Shown here piece after piece: positions 45,660 to 54,185 of a stretch of 64,000 nt of DNA. A model generated the notes under the pieces. That model was given only the letters and a program-made list of their open reading frames with translations. It made no database searches and was not told the origin of the DNA. The translations under genes were made by a program, and so were the position numbers. The stretch is from an uncultured Parabacteroides sp. (GTDB taxonomy: Bacteria > Bacteroidota > Bacteroidia > Bacteroidales > Tannerellaceae), in contig NZ_CABUOD010000027.1 in the NCBI RefSeq assembly GCF_902493135.1, positions 1-64,000 on the forward strand, in the 5' to 3' direction. Each line of letters begins with the position of its first letter. Position 1 is the first letter of the stretch.

Positions 45660-46790
45660 ATGGATACGAATTATAAACGTTTGGAATCTCTTGATGTTTT
45701 ACGCGGTTTCGACTTGTTTTGCCTTGTGGGCTTGTGCGGAATTTTGCATTCGTTGAGACCGGTTATTGCAACTTCATGGTATGATTCTTTCTTGTGGAAT
45801 TTTTCGCATGTGGCGTGGGAAGGTTTTTCTCCTTGGGATTTGGTCATGCCGCTATTCATGTTCATGGCAGGTGTTTCGATGCCGTTTTCGTTGTCGCGTT
45901 ATAAAGATGTTCCGGATAAGTGGGCGGTTTATCGACGTATACTCAAGCGTGTACTTTTGCTTTGGATTTTCGGGATGATGTGCCAGGGAAATCTGTTAGG
46001 ATTGGATCCGAATAGGATTTATCTGTATTCGAACACGTTGCAGTCGATAGCAACAGGCTATTTGATTTCTGCTTTGTTGTTTCTCCATGTACGGCCGTCC
46101 GTGCAGGTTATGACGGCGTTTGCCCTGTTGATCGCTTATTGGTTGGGGATGCAGTTCGTATCCGTTGACGGGTATGGAGGTGGTGATTATACCAAAGAGG
46201 CAAACTTGGCGGAATGGATAGACCGGATGGTTTTGGGACGTTTCCGTGACGGAGCTGTCGTGGATAACGGGCAAGTCGTGTTTTCTGACGTTTACCGGTA
46301 CACCTGGATATGGAGTAGCCTTAATTTTGTCGTGACGGTATTGACAGGAGTGTTTGCCGGACAAATATTGAAGAGCAAGATGGACCAAAAGCGTAAATGG
46401 CAGTGGCTGCTGGGAATCGGTGCAGCTATGGTAGCTTCGGGTTGGCTATGGGGATTGCAATTGCCGGTTATCAAAAAGATATGGACGAGTTCGATGGTTT
46501 TGGTCAGTAGCGGTTATTGCTTCCTTTTGATGGGATTGTTCTATTATTGGATCGACTATAAAGGACATAAGAAATATTTATCATGGCTGAAGGTGTACGG
46601 CATGAACTCGATTGTGGCTTATATGTTGGCCAACGTGGTTGATTTCAGTTGTATCGGTCGTTCTCTTTTCCGTGGTTTGGAACAATATATGGGAGATGGA
46701 TATGCTTGTTTGATCAAGTTGTCGACGGTTCTGGTCATTTATGGGATATTGTGGTTGCTTTATAAGCATAAAATATTTTTGAAAGTATAA
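45660..46790 (+). CDS. DUF5009/HGSNAT-like membrane acyltransferase
   Basis: A 376-residue polytopic membrane protein of the DUF5009 type, related to heparan-alpha-glucosaminide N-acetyltransferase. It has the family start RLESLDVLRGFDLFCLVGLC and the SPWDLVMPLFMFMAGVSMPF segment, with about ten membrane helices. The in-frame ATG at 45630 is rejected because it sits on the distal arm of the hairpin and adds ten atypical residues. By family it would transfer acetyl groups across the membrane onto a sugar. Within PUL 2 this suggests an acetylated or amino-sugar substrate, which is inference. Confidence 0.82.
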   Translation: MDTNYKRLESLDVLRGFDLFCLVGLCGILHSLRPVIATSWYDSFLWNFSHVAWEGFSPWDLVMPLFMFMAGVSMPFSLSRYKDVPDKWAVYRRILKRVLLLWIFGMMCQGNLLGLDPNRIYLYSNTLQSIATGYLISALLFLHVRPSVQVMTAFALLIAYWLGMQFVSVDGYGGGDYTKEANLAEWIDRMVLGRFRDGAVVDNGQVVFSDVYRYTWIWSSLNFVVTVLTGVFAGQILKSKMDQKRKWQWLLGIGAAMVASGWLWGLQLPVIKKIWTSSMVLVSSGYCFLLMGLFYYWIDYKGHKKYLSWLKVYGMNSIVAYMLANVVDFSCIGRSLFRGLEQYMGDGYACLIKLSTVLVIYGILWLLYKHKIFLKV

Positions 46791-46804
46791 GAACTGTTTT
46801 GATT

Positions 46805-49495
46805 ATGTGGATGCATTTCAAATGGAATCTGTTTATTGGGGTGTTTTTGTCTCTTTCTTGTCTGGTGCAGGCCCAGGAGGAGGTGACGAATGCTTTTGAC
46901 GACTTGAAAAGACAAGGCGCGGTGGTAGAGGAGGAAAATAGCGAGATGCGTCAGAAGGCATCTTCTGAGGCGGTGGAAGCATTGATGCGGGAGAATCCGG
47001 TTTCCGGTTATTTCTGTTTTACGGAAGACCGAATGCATGACATTCGCATGACGGATGCTATTCCTCAACGTTGGATGGATCGTCCGGCTGTCTTGCGGAC
47101 AAAATTGAGCGGAGATTGTCGTCCCGGTGAGTTCTATACTTGGCAGGTCGGGATATTTGCTCCTTATAAAACGCTCTCTGATGTTTCGGTCTCTTTTTCC
47201 GACTGGAAAAATGAAAGGGGGGACAAGATTCCCGCTTCGGCATTCCGTTGTTTTAATTCGGGAGGGACGGACACGTATGGGAAATCGTTTAAAAAGCAAG
47301 TAAATGTAAATAAAGGGGATGTACAAGCATTATGGATGGGAGGTGATATCCCGACAGATGCGTCAGGCGTGTATAAAGGGTTTGTGCTTATACAGCCTGC
47401 TCATGCCCAGCCTGTCAAGATCGCTTGTGAATTGCAAGTGAAAGGCCGGACGATAGACGACAAAGGTGATGCCCAGGGTTGGAGAAAGTCGCGTTTGCGT
47501 TGGTTGGATTCCTCCATCGGAAATTTGCCCGAACCTACTTCTCCCTATATTCCGGTTAAAATGGAAAAGCATACCATTTCCTGGTTGGGAGGGACAATGG
47601 CTTTGTCGGATGCCGGGTTGCCCCGATCTATTTCTACGCATTATGATTCCGATAATCAGTTATCTGCTTCCATTAATAATGCCTTGTTGGCTGAGGAAAT
47701 GACATTTGTCATAGAAACGCAGCAAGGTAAAGAAAATTGGAAAACCGGATCGATACGGATTACGGAACGGAACCGGGCTTCCGCCAGTTGGACGGTCAAC
47801 AGCAGAAGCCGTAATTTTCAACTGATTTGTACTGGTAATTTCGGTTTTGACGGTTTGGCGAATTATAAGATAGAAGTAAAGGCGTTGAATGATGTGAAGG
47901 TAAAAGACATGCGTTTGGAAGTGCCTTATACGTCTTATGCCGCCAAGTATATGATGGGATTGGGCCATAAAGGTGGTTTTAGACCGGATTCTTTGATTCG
48001 TTGGCAATGGAATACGGATAATCATCAGGATAAGATATGGATGGGAAATGTGAATGCCGGTTTGAACTTTTGCTTTAAGGACGAAAATTATGTCCGGCCG
48101 TTGGTCAATATTTATTATGCTTTAGGCAAATTGAATTTGCCGGAGTCGTGGGGGAATTCAAATAAAGGTGGTATTGATATTATTCCGGAAGAAAACGGAT
48201 GTGTCTTGTTGAATGCGTACAGTGGCGAACGCCTGATGCGGAAGGGGGAAACTTTGCATTATAATTTCAATATGTTGGTGACTCCTGTTAAACCGCTTAA
48301 TTTGAAAGAACTGGCAGAAAAACATTTTTATCATTCCAATAGCGATGTCAGTGCCGGATATATTCCGGCAGCTTTGCAGGCTGGAGCCGATATGGTAAAT
48401 GTCCATCATAAAAAAGATATATATCCGTTTATCAATTATCCTTATTATGACGATGCCATACCTGATTTGAAACAGTTTATTGCGAAAGCTCACCAGAAAG
48501 AACTGGATGTCCGGCTGTATTATACCACTCGTGAACTGACGGTGAAGATTCCTGAATTGTGGGCATTGCGTAGCTTGGGCACGGAGGTGATTCATGACGG
48601 TCCGGGACCGGAAACCCGGACTTTGATTCATCGAAACGGCCCGCATGAATGGCTGAACAAGAATCTTAAAACTCATTTTATTCCGGCTTGGTATAATGCA
48701 TTTAAGGAAGGCAAATATGCAGGCGATATGGATATTTCGGTTATAACGACTCCGGATTCCCGATGGAATAATTATTATCTGGAGGGATTGGACTGGATGA
48801 TCAAGAATTTGGGATTGGATGGCATTTACATAGATGATAGTGCGTTGGACCATCAGACGATGCAGCGTGCACGTCGTGTCATGGATGCGGATGGAAAACG
48901 TCGATTGATCGACATGCATTCGTGGAACCACATGAACCAGTGGGCCGGTTATGCCAATTCTTTGCATCTTTATCTGGAGTTGTTGCCTTATGTGGATCGT
49001 ACTTGGATAGGCGAAGGATTCGGATTCTATAATACTCCCGATTTCTGGTTGGTGGAGATGTCCGGTATTCCTTTCGGATTGATGAGTGAGACATTGGATG
49101 CCCGTAATGTGTTTCGTGGGATGGTGTATGGGATGCTCCCTCGTTTGCCGTGGAGCGGGAATCCGGTTCCTTTATGGAAACTTTGGGATGAATTCGGAAT
49201 GAAGGATGCTCGTTTGAGAGGATATTGGGATGAACGATGTCCGGTAAAAACAGGAAATGAAAGTATAATTGCCACAGCCTATGTGAAAGATGACAGGGCA
49301 TTGGTCGTATTGGCGAATTGGACGGATTTGCCTCAAACAGCCCATCTTTCGTTTGATGAGGAGTTGCTTGGATTCAAACCTTCTTCTTGTCTGCTGCCGG
49401 AGATCCGGGAGGTACAATGGAAAGGTAGTTTGTCTTTTCAGAAACCTTGCGAGATTATGGGGCGGGGAGGTTTGATCCTCTTGTTGGAAAAGTAG
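46805..49495 (+). CDS. Exported glycoside hydrolase-like protein (GH123-N/DUF6067-like)
   Basis: An 896-residue exported protein with signal HFKWNLFIGVFLSLSCLVQA. Residues about 60-230 resemble the beta-sandwich of GH123-N/DUF6067 proteins (RPGEFYTWQVGIFAPYKTLS). A TIM-barrel-like centre includes LDVRLYYTTRELTV, DGIYIDDSALDHQTM (candidate acidic active-site residues near 680) and GEGFGFYNTPDFWLVEMSG. A C-terminal beta domain is present. A TTG at 46799 is possible, but ATG 46805 or 46811 are better starts. Activity is not established; its place between an acyltransferase and an oxidoreductase points to glycan breakdown. Confidence 0.7.
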   Translation: MWMHFKWNLFIGVFLSLSCLVQAQEEVTNAFDDLKRQGAVVEEENSEMRQKASSEAVEALMRENPVSGYFCFTEDRMHDIRMTDAIPQRWMDRPAVLRTKLSGDCRPGEFYTWQVGIFAPYKTLSDVSVSFSDWKNERGDKIPASAFRCFNSGGTDTYGKSFKKQVNVNKGDVQALWMGGDIPTDASGVYKGFVLIQPAHAQPVKIACELQVKGRTIDDKGDAQGWRKSRLRWLDSSIGNLPEPTSPYIPVKMEKHTISWLGGTMALSDAGLPRSISTHYDSDNQLSASINNALLAEEMTFVIETQQGKENWKTGSIRITERNRASASWTVNSRSRNFQLICTGNFGFDGLANYKIEVKALNDVKVKDMRLEVPYTSYAAKYMMGLGHKGGFRPDSLIRWQWNTDNHQDKIWMGNVNAGLNFCFKDENYVRPLVNIYYALGKLNLPESWGNSNKGGIDIIPEENGCVLLNAYSGERLMRKGETLHYNFNMLVTPVKPLNLKELAEKHFYHSNSDVSAGYIPAALQAGADMVNVHHKKDIYPFINYPYYDDAIPDLKQFIAKAHQKELDVRLYYTTRELTVKIPELWALRSLGTEVIHDGPGPETRTLIHRNGPHEWLNKNLKTHFIPAWYNAFKEGKYAGDMDISVITTPDSRWNNYYLEGLDWMIKNLGLDGIYIDDSALDHQTMQRARRVMDADGKRRLIDMHSWNHMNQWAGYANSLHLYLELLPYVDRTWIGEGFGFYNTPDFWLVEMSGIPFGLMSETLDARNVFRGMVYGMLPRLPWSGNPVPLWKLWDEFGMKDARLRGYWDERCPVKTGNESIIATAYVKDDRALVVLANWTDLPQTAHLSFDEELLGFKPSSCLLPEIREVQWKGSLSFQKPCEIMGRGGLILLLEK

Positions 49496-49528
49496 TTGTA
49501 AGTTTTTAATTCAAAATAAGATATAGAA

Positions 49529-50944
49529 ATGAGTTCGCATTCGAGGAGAAAGTTTCTGGATAATATATGGAAAGGTTGTATAGGAATGGGCATGACCGGC
49601 GTTTTGCCTTCTTGTGCGGAAGGTGAAGCAAAGGTCGATTTACCGGTATTCGATGACGTGGACATATGTGTGCTCGGAGGCAGTTGTACTGGTGTATTTG
49701 CAGCTGTGAGGGCGGCACGTTTAGGGGCAACGGTTGCTGTTGTTGAAAAGCAAAATGCCTTTGGAGGGGTGGCGACTAATTCGTTGGTGAATGTTTGGCA
49801 TTCGTTGTATGATGTCGGAAAGACACAGCGGATCATTGCCGGCTTGACTCAGGAGGTTATCGATCGTTTGAGCGAACGCGATGCGGTGGAGCGGAATCCG
49901 AATCCGAGTTCGGCATATAGACTCAATTCGCAGGAACTCAAAATAGAATTGGATGAATTAGTGCTGGAATCGGGTATTCATCCTCATCTTCATACATTGT
50001 TTTCCGAACCGTGTTTGAACGACGATGGAAATCTGACGGGTGTGATAGTCGATGGAAAATCGGGAAGAGGGATAATAAAGGCGGAATATTTTATAGATGC
50101 GACCGGTGATGGAGATTTGTGCTATCGTTTGGGGTTGAAAACCTATACATTCGAATTGCTACAGCCTCCGACGGTTTGTGCACATTTGGAAGGATTGGAT
50201 CTTGGGCTATATGAAAGTGTGTTGAAGGAACATGGTGCTGAATTCAATATACCTTCCGGAACGGCTTGGGGAGTATATCTGCCGAACACTCATGTTTTCA
50301 TGTTTGCCGGAACACGGGTATATGGAGCGGACTGTTCGGCGGCCGGAAATTTGACAAAGGCGGAAATGGAAGGCCGGCGGCAAATCCGTGCTATTATGGA
50401 TATGATGAGGAAATATGGAAAGGGCGGGAATATCCCTCGTTTGGTGACTTTGCCCTCTTACATCGGCATACGGGAAACGAGGCATGTCGAATGTCTTTAT
50501 CAAACAAGTGATGAAGATGCTTTGTATGGGCGTCGTTTTGAAGATGCCATAGCCAATGGCAGTTATGTCTTTGATCTCCATCATCAAGATAAGCCGGGGT
50601 TGACCTTCAGACATTTGGATGGCACGGAGATTTATAGCAGGCCGGGTTTCCCGGATCAAGTAGGAAGGTGGAGGGAAAAAACAGAAGTGAATCCTACCTT
50701 CTATCAAGTTCCTCTTCGTTCTTTAATACCTAAGAAATATGATAATGTGATGCTTGCCGGTAGAATGATAGATGCTTCTATTGTGGCTTATTCGGGCATC
50801 AGAGTGATGGTTAATATGAATCAGGTAGGAGAAGCGGCAGGAGTCGCTTCATATTTGGCGTGGAAACAGGGTAAAAAGATCAAAGATGTTTCAGCCGTAA
50901 ATGTTCGGGATGTGCTCCAAGAAGGAGGTTCGATTATTATTTGA
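49529..50944 (+). CDS. Exported FAD-dependent oxidoreductase (PUL 2)
   Basis: A 471-residue FAD_oxidored-type enzyme. The N-terminus SRRKFLDNIWKGCIGMGMTG resembles a twin-arginine signal and is followed by LPSC, a possible lipobox. The FAD-binding motif is CVLGGSCTGVFAAVRAARLG near residue 50, with FGGVATNSLVNVWH following; this GG-loop signature is typical of the family. Near the C-terminus MLAGRMIDASIVAYSGIRVM closes the flavin site. It is the last gene of PUL 2 and the counterpart of the longer two-domain enzyme of PUL 1. Substrate unknown. Confidence 0.85.
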   Translation: MSSHSRRKFLDNIWKGCIGMGMTGVLPSCAEGEAKVDLPVFDDVDICVLGGSCTGVFAAVRAARLGATVAVVEKQNAFGGVATNSLVNVWHSLYDVGKTQRIIAGLTQEVIDRLSERDAVERNPNPSSAYRLNSQELKIELDELVLESGIHPHLHTLFSEPCLNDDGNLTGVIVDGKSGRGIIKAEYFIDATGDGDLCYRLGLKTYTFELLQPPTVCAHLEGLDLGLYESVLKEHGAEFNIPSGTAWGVYLPNTHVFMFAGTRVYGADCSAAGNLTKAEMEGRRQIRAIMDMMRKYGKGGNIPRLVTLPSYIGIRETRHVECLYQTSDEDALYGRRFEDAIANGSYVFDLHHQDKPGLTFRHLDGTEIYSRPGFPDQVGRWREKTEVNPTFYQVPLRSLIPKKYDNVMLAGRMIDASIVAYSGIRVMVNMNQVGEAAGVASYLAWKQGKKIKDVSAVNVRDVLQEGGSIII

Positions 50945-50990
50945 AAAAATCGGGTAACTGTACTGAATGTCTGCTTCTTTTGTGTGTTAG

Positions 50991-51024
50991 TTATGACAGT
51001 AGGATGAAAATCCTGCTGTCATAA
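50991..51024. terminator. Bidirectional terminator between PUL 2 and murF
   Basis: TTATGACAGTAGGAT (50991-51005) pairs with ATCCTGCTGTCATAA (51010-51024), with one G-T wobble, around a GAAA loop. It includes the murF stop codon and sits between convergent genes. Confidence 0.75.
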
Positions 51025-52305
51025 CACTTCTATCGTTTTCTCCAGCGCCATCCCATGCGATCCCTTTATCAGCACATGATACCCTTTCAGAGGTTTTTTG
51101 CGCAAGGCTTCGATCAGTTCTTCTGTTGTGGCATACGTGGTGAAGTTTTTTCCGGCGGCTTTTTGGAAATGTTCGCCACACAGGAATACTTTGTCGTAGT
51201 TGCCTTCCTTGATCCGGGCTATGACTTCGGCATGGAGTTCGTCGCTTGCAGGGCCTAATTCGCGCATATCGCCTAAGATGAGGGCTTTGGGCGAGACAGG
51301 CATTGTGGCGAAATTGTCTAAGGCGACTTTCATGCTGCTCGGATTTGCGTTGTAGGCGTCGATGATCAGTTCGTTGTTTTCAGTCTTTTTCAGTTGTGAA
51401 CGGTTGTTGGTCGGTTCGTAAGCGGCAATGGCACGGCTGATGCGTTCGGCCGGAATCTTAAAGAAACGGCCTACGGCAACGGCAGCCAACGCATTGTCCA
51501 GATTGTAACTGCCGATCAGACGGGTTTCCACCGTGTGGATTTTACCCTGCTGTTTCCATTCGAAAGTCAGGTAAGGATTGCTGCTGACCACGCATCCCCA
51601 GGCAAAAGCCGTCTCATCGGAACCGTATGTGACCGGCTCGATCCCTTTGGCGATATCTGTCAGATATTTATTGTCCTGGTTGATGAATATCTTGCCTTTC
51701 GTACGGCGCAAATAGTCGTATAATTCACCTTTTGTTTTGATCACGCCCTCGAAAGAACCGAAACCTTCCAGATGGGCACGTCCGACATTGGTGATAATCC
51801 CGTAGTTCGGCTGTGCGATGTCGACCAGCTCTTTGATATCCCCCGGATGGCTGGCTCCCATTTCGATCACGGCCATTTCGTGGTCGTGCGTCAGGCGGAG
51901 CAAGGTGAGAGGCACCCCGATATGGTTGTTCAGGTTGCCTTCGGTGTAAAGAAGGTTGTATTTGGTAGACAGGACGGCAGCCAACAGCTCTTTGGTCGTT
52001 GTCTTTCCGTTTGTCCCGGTGATACCGATAATCGGGCAGCCGATCACTTTACGGTGGCGGTGTGCCAATTGCTGCAAGGTCGTCAGTACGTTGTCCACAA
52101 GGATCGTACGATCTCCGGTAAAATAATCCGGATTGTCGATTACGGCATATACGCAACCGGAAGCCAGCGCCTTTTCCGCATATTGGTTTCCGTCGAATTT
52201 ATCCCCTTTCAAGGCAAAGAAAATCGAACCGCGAGGACAGTTACGGCTGTCGGTTGTCACTTTCGGATTGTGTATGAACAATTCATATAGCTCAGGAATA
52301 GTCAT
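51019..52305 (-). CDS. murF: UDP-MurNAc-tripeptide--D-alanyl-D-alanine ligase
   Basis: A 428-residue cytosolic Mur ligase that adds D-Ala-D-Ala to the peptidoglycan precursor. The N-terminal substrate domain includes VTTDSRNCPRGSIFFALKGD. The ATP site is GITGTNGKTTTKELLAAVL near residues 97-115, followed by EMGASHPGDIKELVDIAQPN and the C-terminal domain words DAYNANPSSMKVAL and LGDMRELG. Length matches MurF. It has its own promoter, divergent from folP. Confidence 0.95.
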   Translation of the reverse strand: MTIPELYELFIHNPKVTTDSRNCPRGSIFFALKGDKFDGNQYAEKALASGCVYAVIDNPDYFTGDRTILVDNVLTTLQQLAHRHRKVIGCPIIGITGTNGKTTTKELLAAVLSTKYNLLYTEGNLNNHIGVPLTLLRLTHDHEMAVIEMGASHPGDIKELVDIAQPNYGIITNVGRAHLEGFGSFEGVIKTKGELYDYLRRTKGKIFINQDNKYLTDIAKGIEPVTYGSDETAFAWGCVVSSNPYLTFEWKQQGKIHTVETRLIGSYNLDNALAAVAVGRFFKIPAERISRAIAAYEPTNNRSQLKKTENNELIIDAYNANPSSMKVALDNFATMPVSPKALILGDMRELGPASDELHAEVIARIKEGNYDKVFLCGEHFQKAAGKNFTTYATTEELIEALRKKPLKGYHVLIKGSHGMALEKTIEVL

Positions 52306-52346
52306 CGTCTTTTCTCCTTTATAATTTCTATGAGAGTTATTTCGCG

Positions 52347-52354
52347 CAAATGTA
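52347..52354 (-). promoter_or_regulatory. Putative -7 box of murF
   Basis: The minus-strand TACATTTG fits TAnnTTTG and is 41 bases before the murF start. It lies next to the divergent folP box. Confidence 0.5.
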
Positions 52355-52375
52355 GTGATTTAATGTATTTACCTT

Positions 52376-52383
52376 TATCTTTG
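52376..52383 (+). promoter_or_regulatory. Putative -7 box of folP-cdaA
   Basis: TATCTTTG fits TAnnTTTG and is 20 bases before the folP ATG, so the leader would be very short. Confidence 0.5.
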
Positions 52384-52402
52384 TCGGAAAGAAAAAATAA
52401 GA

Positions 52403-53263
52403 ATGTTACATAAAACGCTCAATATTAGAGGAACGCTTACCTCGCTCGATACTCCGCTGGTGATGGGGATTCTGAATGTCACTCCCGACTCTTTTTATGC
52501 CGACAGCCGGAAACAGACGGAAGCTGCCATTGAAGAGCGCATACAGGCGATTTTGTCCGAGGGAGGGCAGATCATCGACCTCGGAGGCTATTCTTCCCGT
52601 CCCGATGCCGCAGAGGTCTCGCCGGAAGAGGAGATGAGACGTCTGGCTTTTGCCTTGAAGATACTGAATACGCACTATCCGGATGCGGTCCTGTCTGTCG
52701 ATACTTTCCGGGCGGATGTGGCCCGTCGTTGCGTCGAAGAATACGGTGTGGCGATAATCAATGATATTTCGGGGGGCGAGTTGGATGCTGAGATGTTCGG
52801 GACGGTTGCCCGTTTGCATGTACCTTATATAATGATGCATATGCGCGGAACTCCCCAGACGATGCAGCAACATACCGGTTATGCGGATCTGATGGAGGAG
52901 ATTATGCTCTACTTTGCCAGAAAAGTCCGCCAGCTTCGTCTATTGGGAGTGAACGATATTATACTGGACCCCGGTTTCGGTTTCAGCAAGACGGTGGACC
53001 AGAATTATACGTTAATGGGCCATCTGTGCGAGTTTAAAGAATTCGGTTTGCCTTTGCTTGTCGGTGTTTCCCGCAAGAGCATGATCTATAAATATCTGGG
53101 CGGAACACCTGCCGACAGCTTGAACGGGACGACCGTCCTGAACACGATCGCTTTGTTGAATGGGGCGGATATCCTTCGTGTCCATGACGTAAAAGCCGCA
53201 GTAGAAGCAGTCAAACTCGTCTCAAAAACTTTCAACTTTCAACTTTCAACTTTCAACTGTTAA
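52403..53263 (+). CDS. folP: Dihydropteroate synthase
   Basis: A 286-residue folate enzyme joining pterin pyrophosphate and p-aminobenzoate. Signatures: MGILNVTPDSFYADSRK near residue 21, IIDLGGYSSRPDA, SVDTFRADVA, DPGFGFSKTVDQNYTLM and GVSRKSMIYKYLGG. The last nine residues (FQLSTFNC region) are encoded by a tandem heptamer ACTTTCA array rather than conserved sequence, so the C-terminus appears to have been overwritten or extended by the repeat. It is followed five bases later by cdaA, a common pairing in Bacteroidetes. Confidence 0.95.
   Translation: MLHKTLNIRGTLTSLDTPLVMGILNVTPDSFYADSRKQTEAAIEERIQAILSEGGQIIDLGGYSSRPDAAEVSPEEEMRRLAFALKILNTHYPDAVLSVDTFRADVARRCVEEYGVAIINDISGGELDAEMFGTVARLHVPYIMMHMRGTPQTMQQHTGYADLMEEIMLYFARKVRQLRLLGVNDIILDPGFGFSKTVDQNYTLMGHLCEFKEFGLPLLVGVSRKSMIYKYLGGTPADSLNGTTVLNTIALLNGADILRVHDVKAAVEAVKLVSKTFNFQLSTFNC
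53228..53255. repeat. Heptanucleotide tandem repeat, ACTTTCA x4, in the 3' end of folP
   Basis: Four perfect copies in a row lie within the last codons of folP. Because seven is not a multiple of three, a copy-number change would alter the reading frame of the protein tail. Confidence 0.9.
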
Positions 53264-53267
53264 TATT

Positions 53268-54053
53268 ATGTGGATGAATTTCGGAATAAAAGACCTGATC
53301 GATGTCTTACTGGTAGCTTTCTTCCTGTACCAGACATATAAGCTGATGAAGAATTCCGGTACGCTGGCCATCTTCAGTGGGGTTGTCTCGTTTATCATTG
53401 TCTGGATTCTGGTTTCCCAGGTATTGGAGATGCGCCTGATGGGAGCGATACTCGACAAGTTTATCAGTGTCGGCTTTCTCGTGCTGGTGATTTTGTTCCA
53501 GGATGAGATACGCCGTTTCCTGGTGGCGCTCGGTTCGCACAGGGGATGGAAGTTCCTGGGGAAAATATTTTCGAAAAAGAACCACGACAAGGAGAACGAA
53601 GGGAAGTTCATTGCTCCGGTTGTCCTGGCTTGCATGAATATGGCGAAGAAAAAGACGGGGGCGCTGATCTGCATCCAGCAGGATGTCGATCTGACCGTTT
53701 ATGAGCATACCGGTGAAATGTTCAACGCTGATGTCAATGCCCGCCTGATCGAGAATATCTTCTTCAAGAACAGCCCTTTGCATGACGGCGCCATGATTAT
53801 CGCCGACAACCGTATCAAGGCTGCCGGCTGCATCCTTCCGGTTGCCCAGAACGCCAATCTGCCGAAAGATATGGGGCTGCGCCATCGTTCCGGCTTAGGT
53901 ATGTCGCTCGAAACGGATGCTCTGGTAATCATCGTTTCGGAAGAACGCGGGAAGATATCGGTCGCCCATAACGGTAAAATCGAAGTGAATGTTACGGCAG
54001 AAGAATTGCAACAAATCCTGTCAGGGGAGAAGGAAGTAACAAATTATTGTTAA
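53268..54053 (+). CDS. cdaA: Diadenylate cyclase, CdaA type
   Basis: A 261-residue membrane-bound enzyme making cyclic di-AMP from two ATP. Three hydrophobic segments fill residues about 10-80. The DisA_N catalytic domain follows with the conserved HDGAMIIADNRIKAAGCILP (DGA motif) and GLRHRSGLGMS (RHR motif), then DALVIIVSEERGKISVAHNG. Cyclic di-AMP governs turgor and wall homeostasis in other bacteria. Translation is close-coupled to folP (five bases). Confidence 0.93.
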   Translation: MWMNFGIKDLIDVLLVAFFLYQTYKLMKNSGTLAIFSGVVSFIIVWILVSQVLEMRLMGAILDKFISVGFLVLVILFQDEIRRFLVALGSHRGWKFLGKIFSKKNHDKENEGKFIAPVVLACMNMAKKKTGALICIQQDVDLTVYEHTGEMFNADVNARLIENIFFKNSPLHDGAMIIADNRIKAAGCILPVAQNANLPKDMGLRHRSGLGMSLETDALVIIVSEERGKISVAHNGKIEVNVTAEELQQILSGEKEVTNYC

Positions 54054-54123
54054 ATGTTCTGAAACTGATAGACCCGCTTGTAAATCTTTTACTGATTTTG
54101 CAAACTCTATATTGCATTTTGCC

Positions 54124-54131
54124 TACTTTTG
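54124..54131 (+). promoter_or_regulatory. Putative -7 box of pta-ackA
   Basis: TACTTTTG fits TAnnTTTG. TTTG at 54097-54100 may be the -33 element, although its 23-base spacing is a little long. It is 55 bases before the pta ATG. Confidence 0.55.
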
Positions 54132-54185
54132 TACCCGATTATCGTGATATCTAACTAACAATATAATAAAAACAGATCTTCCGCT

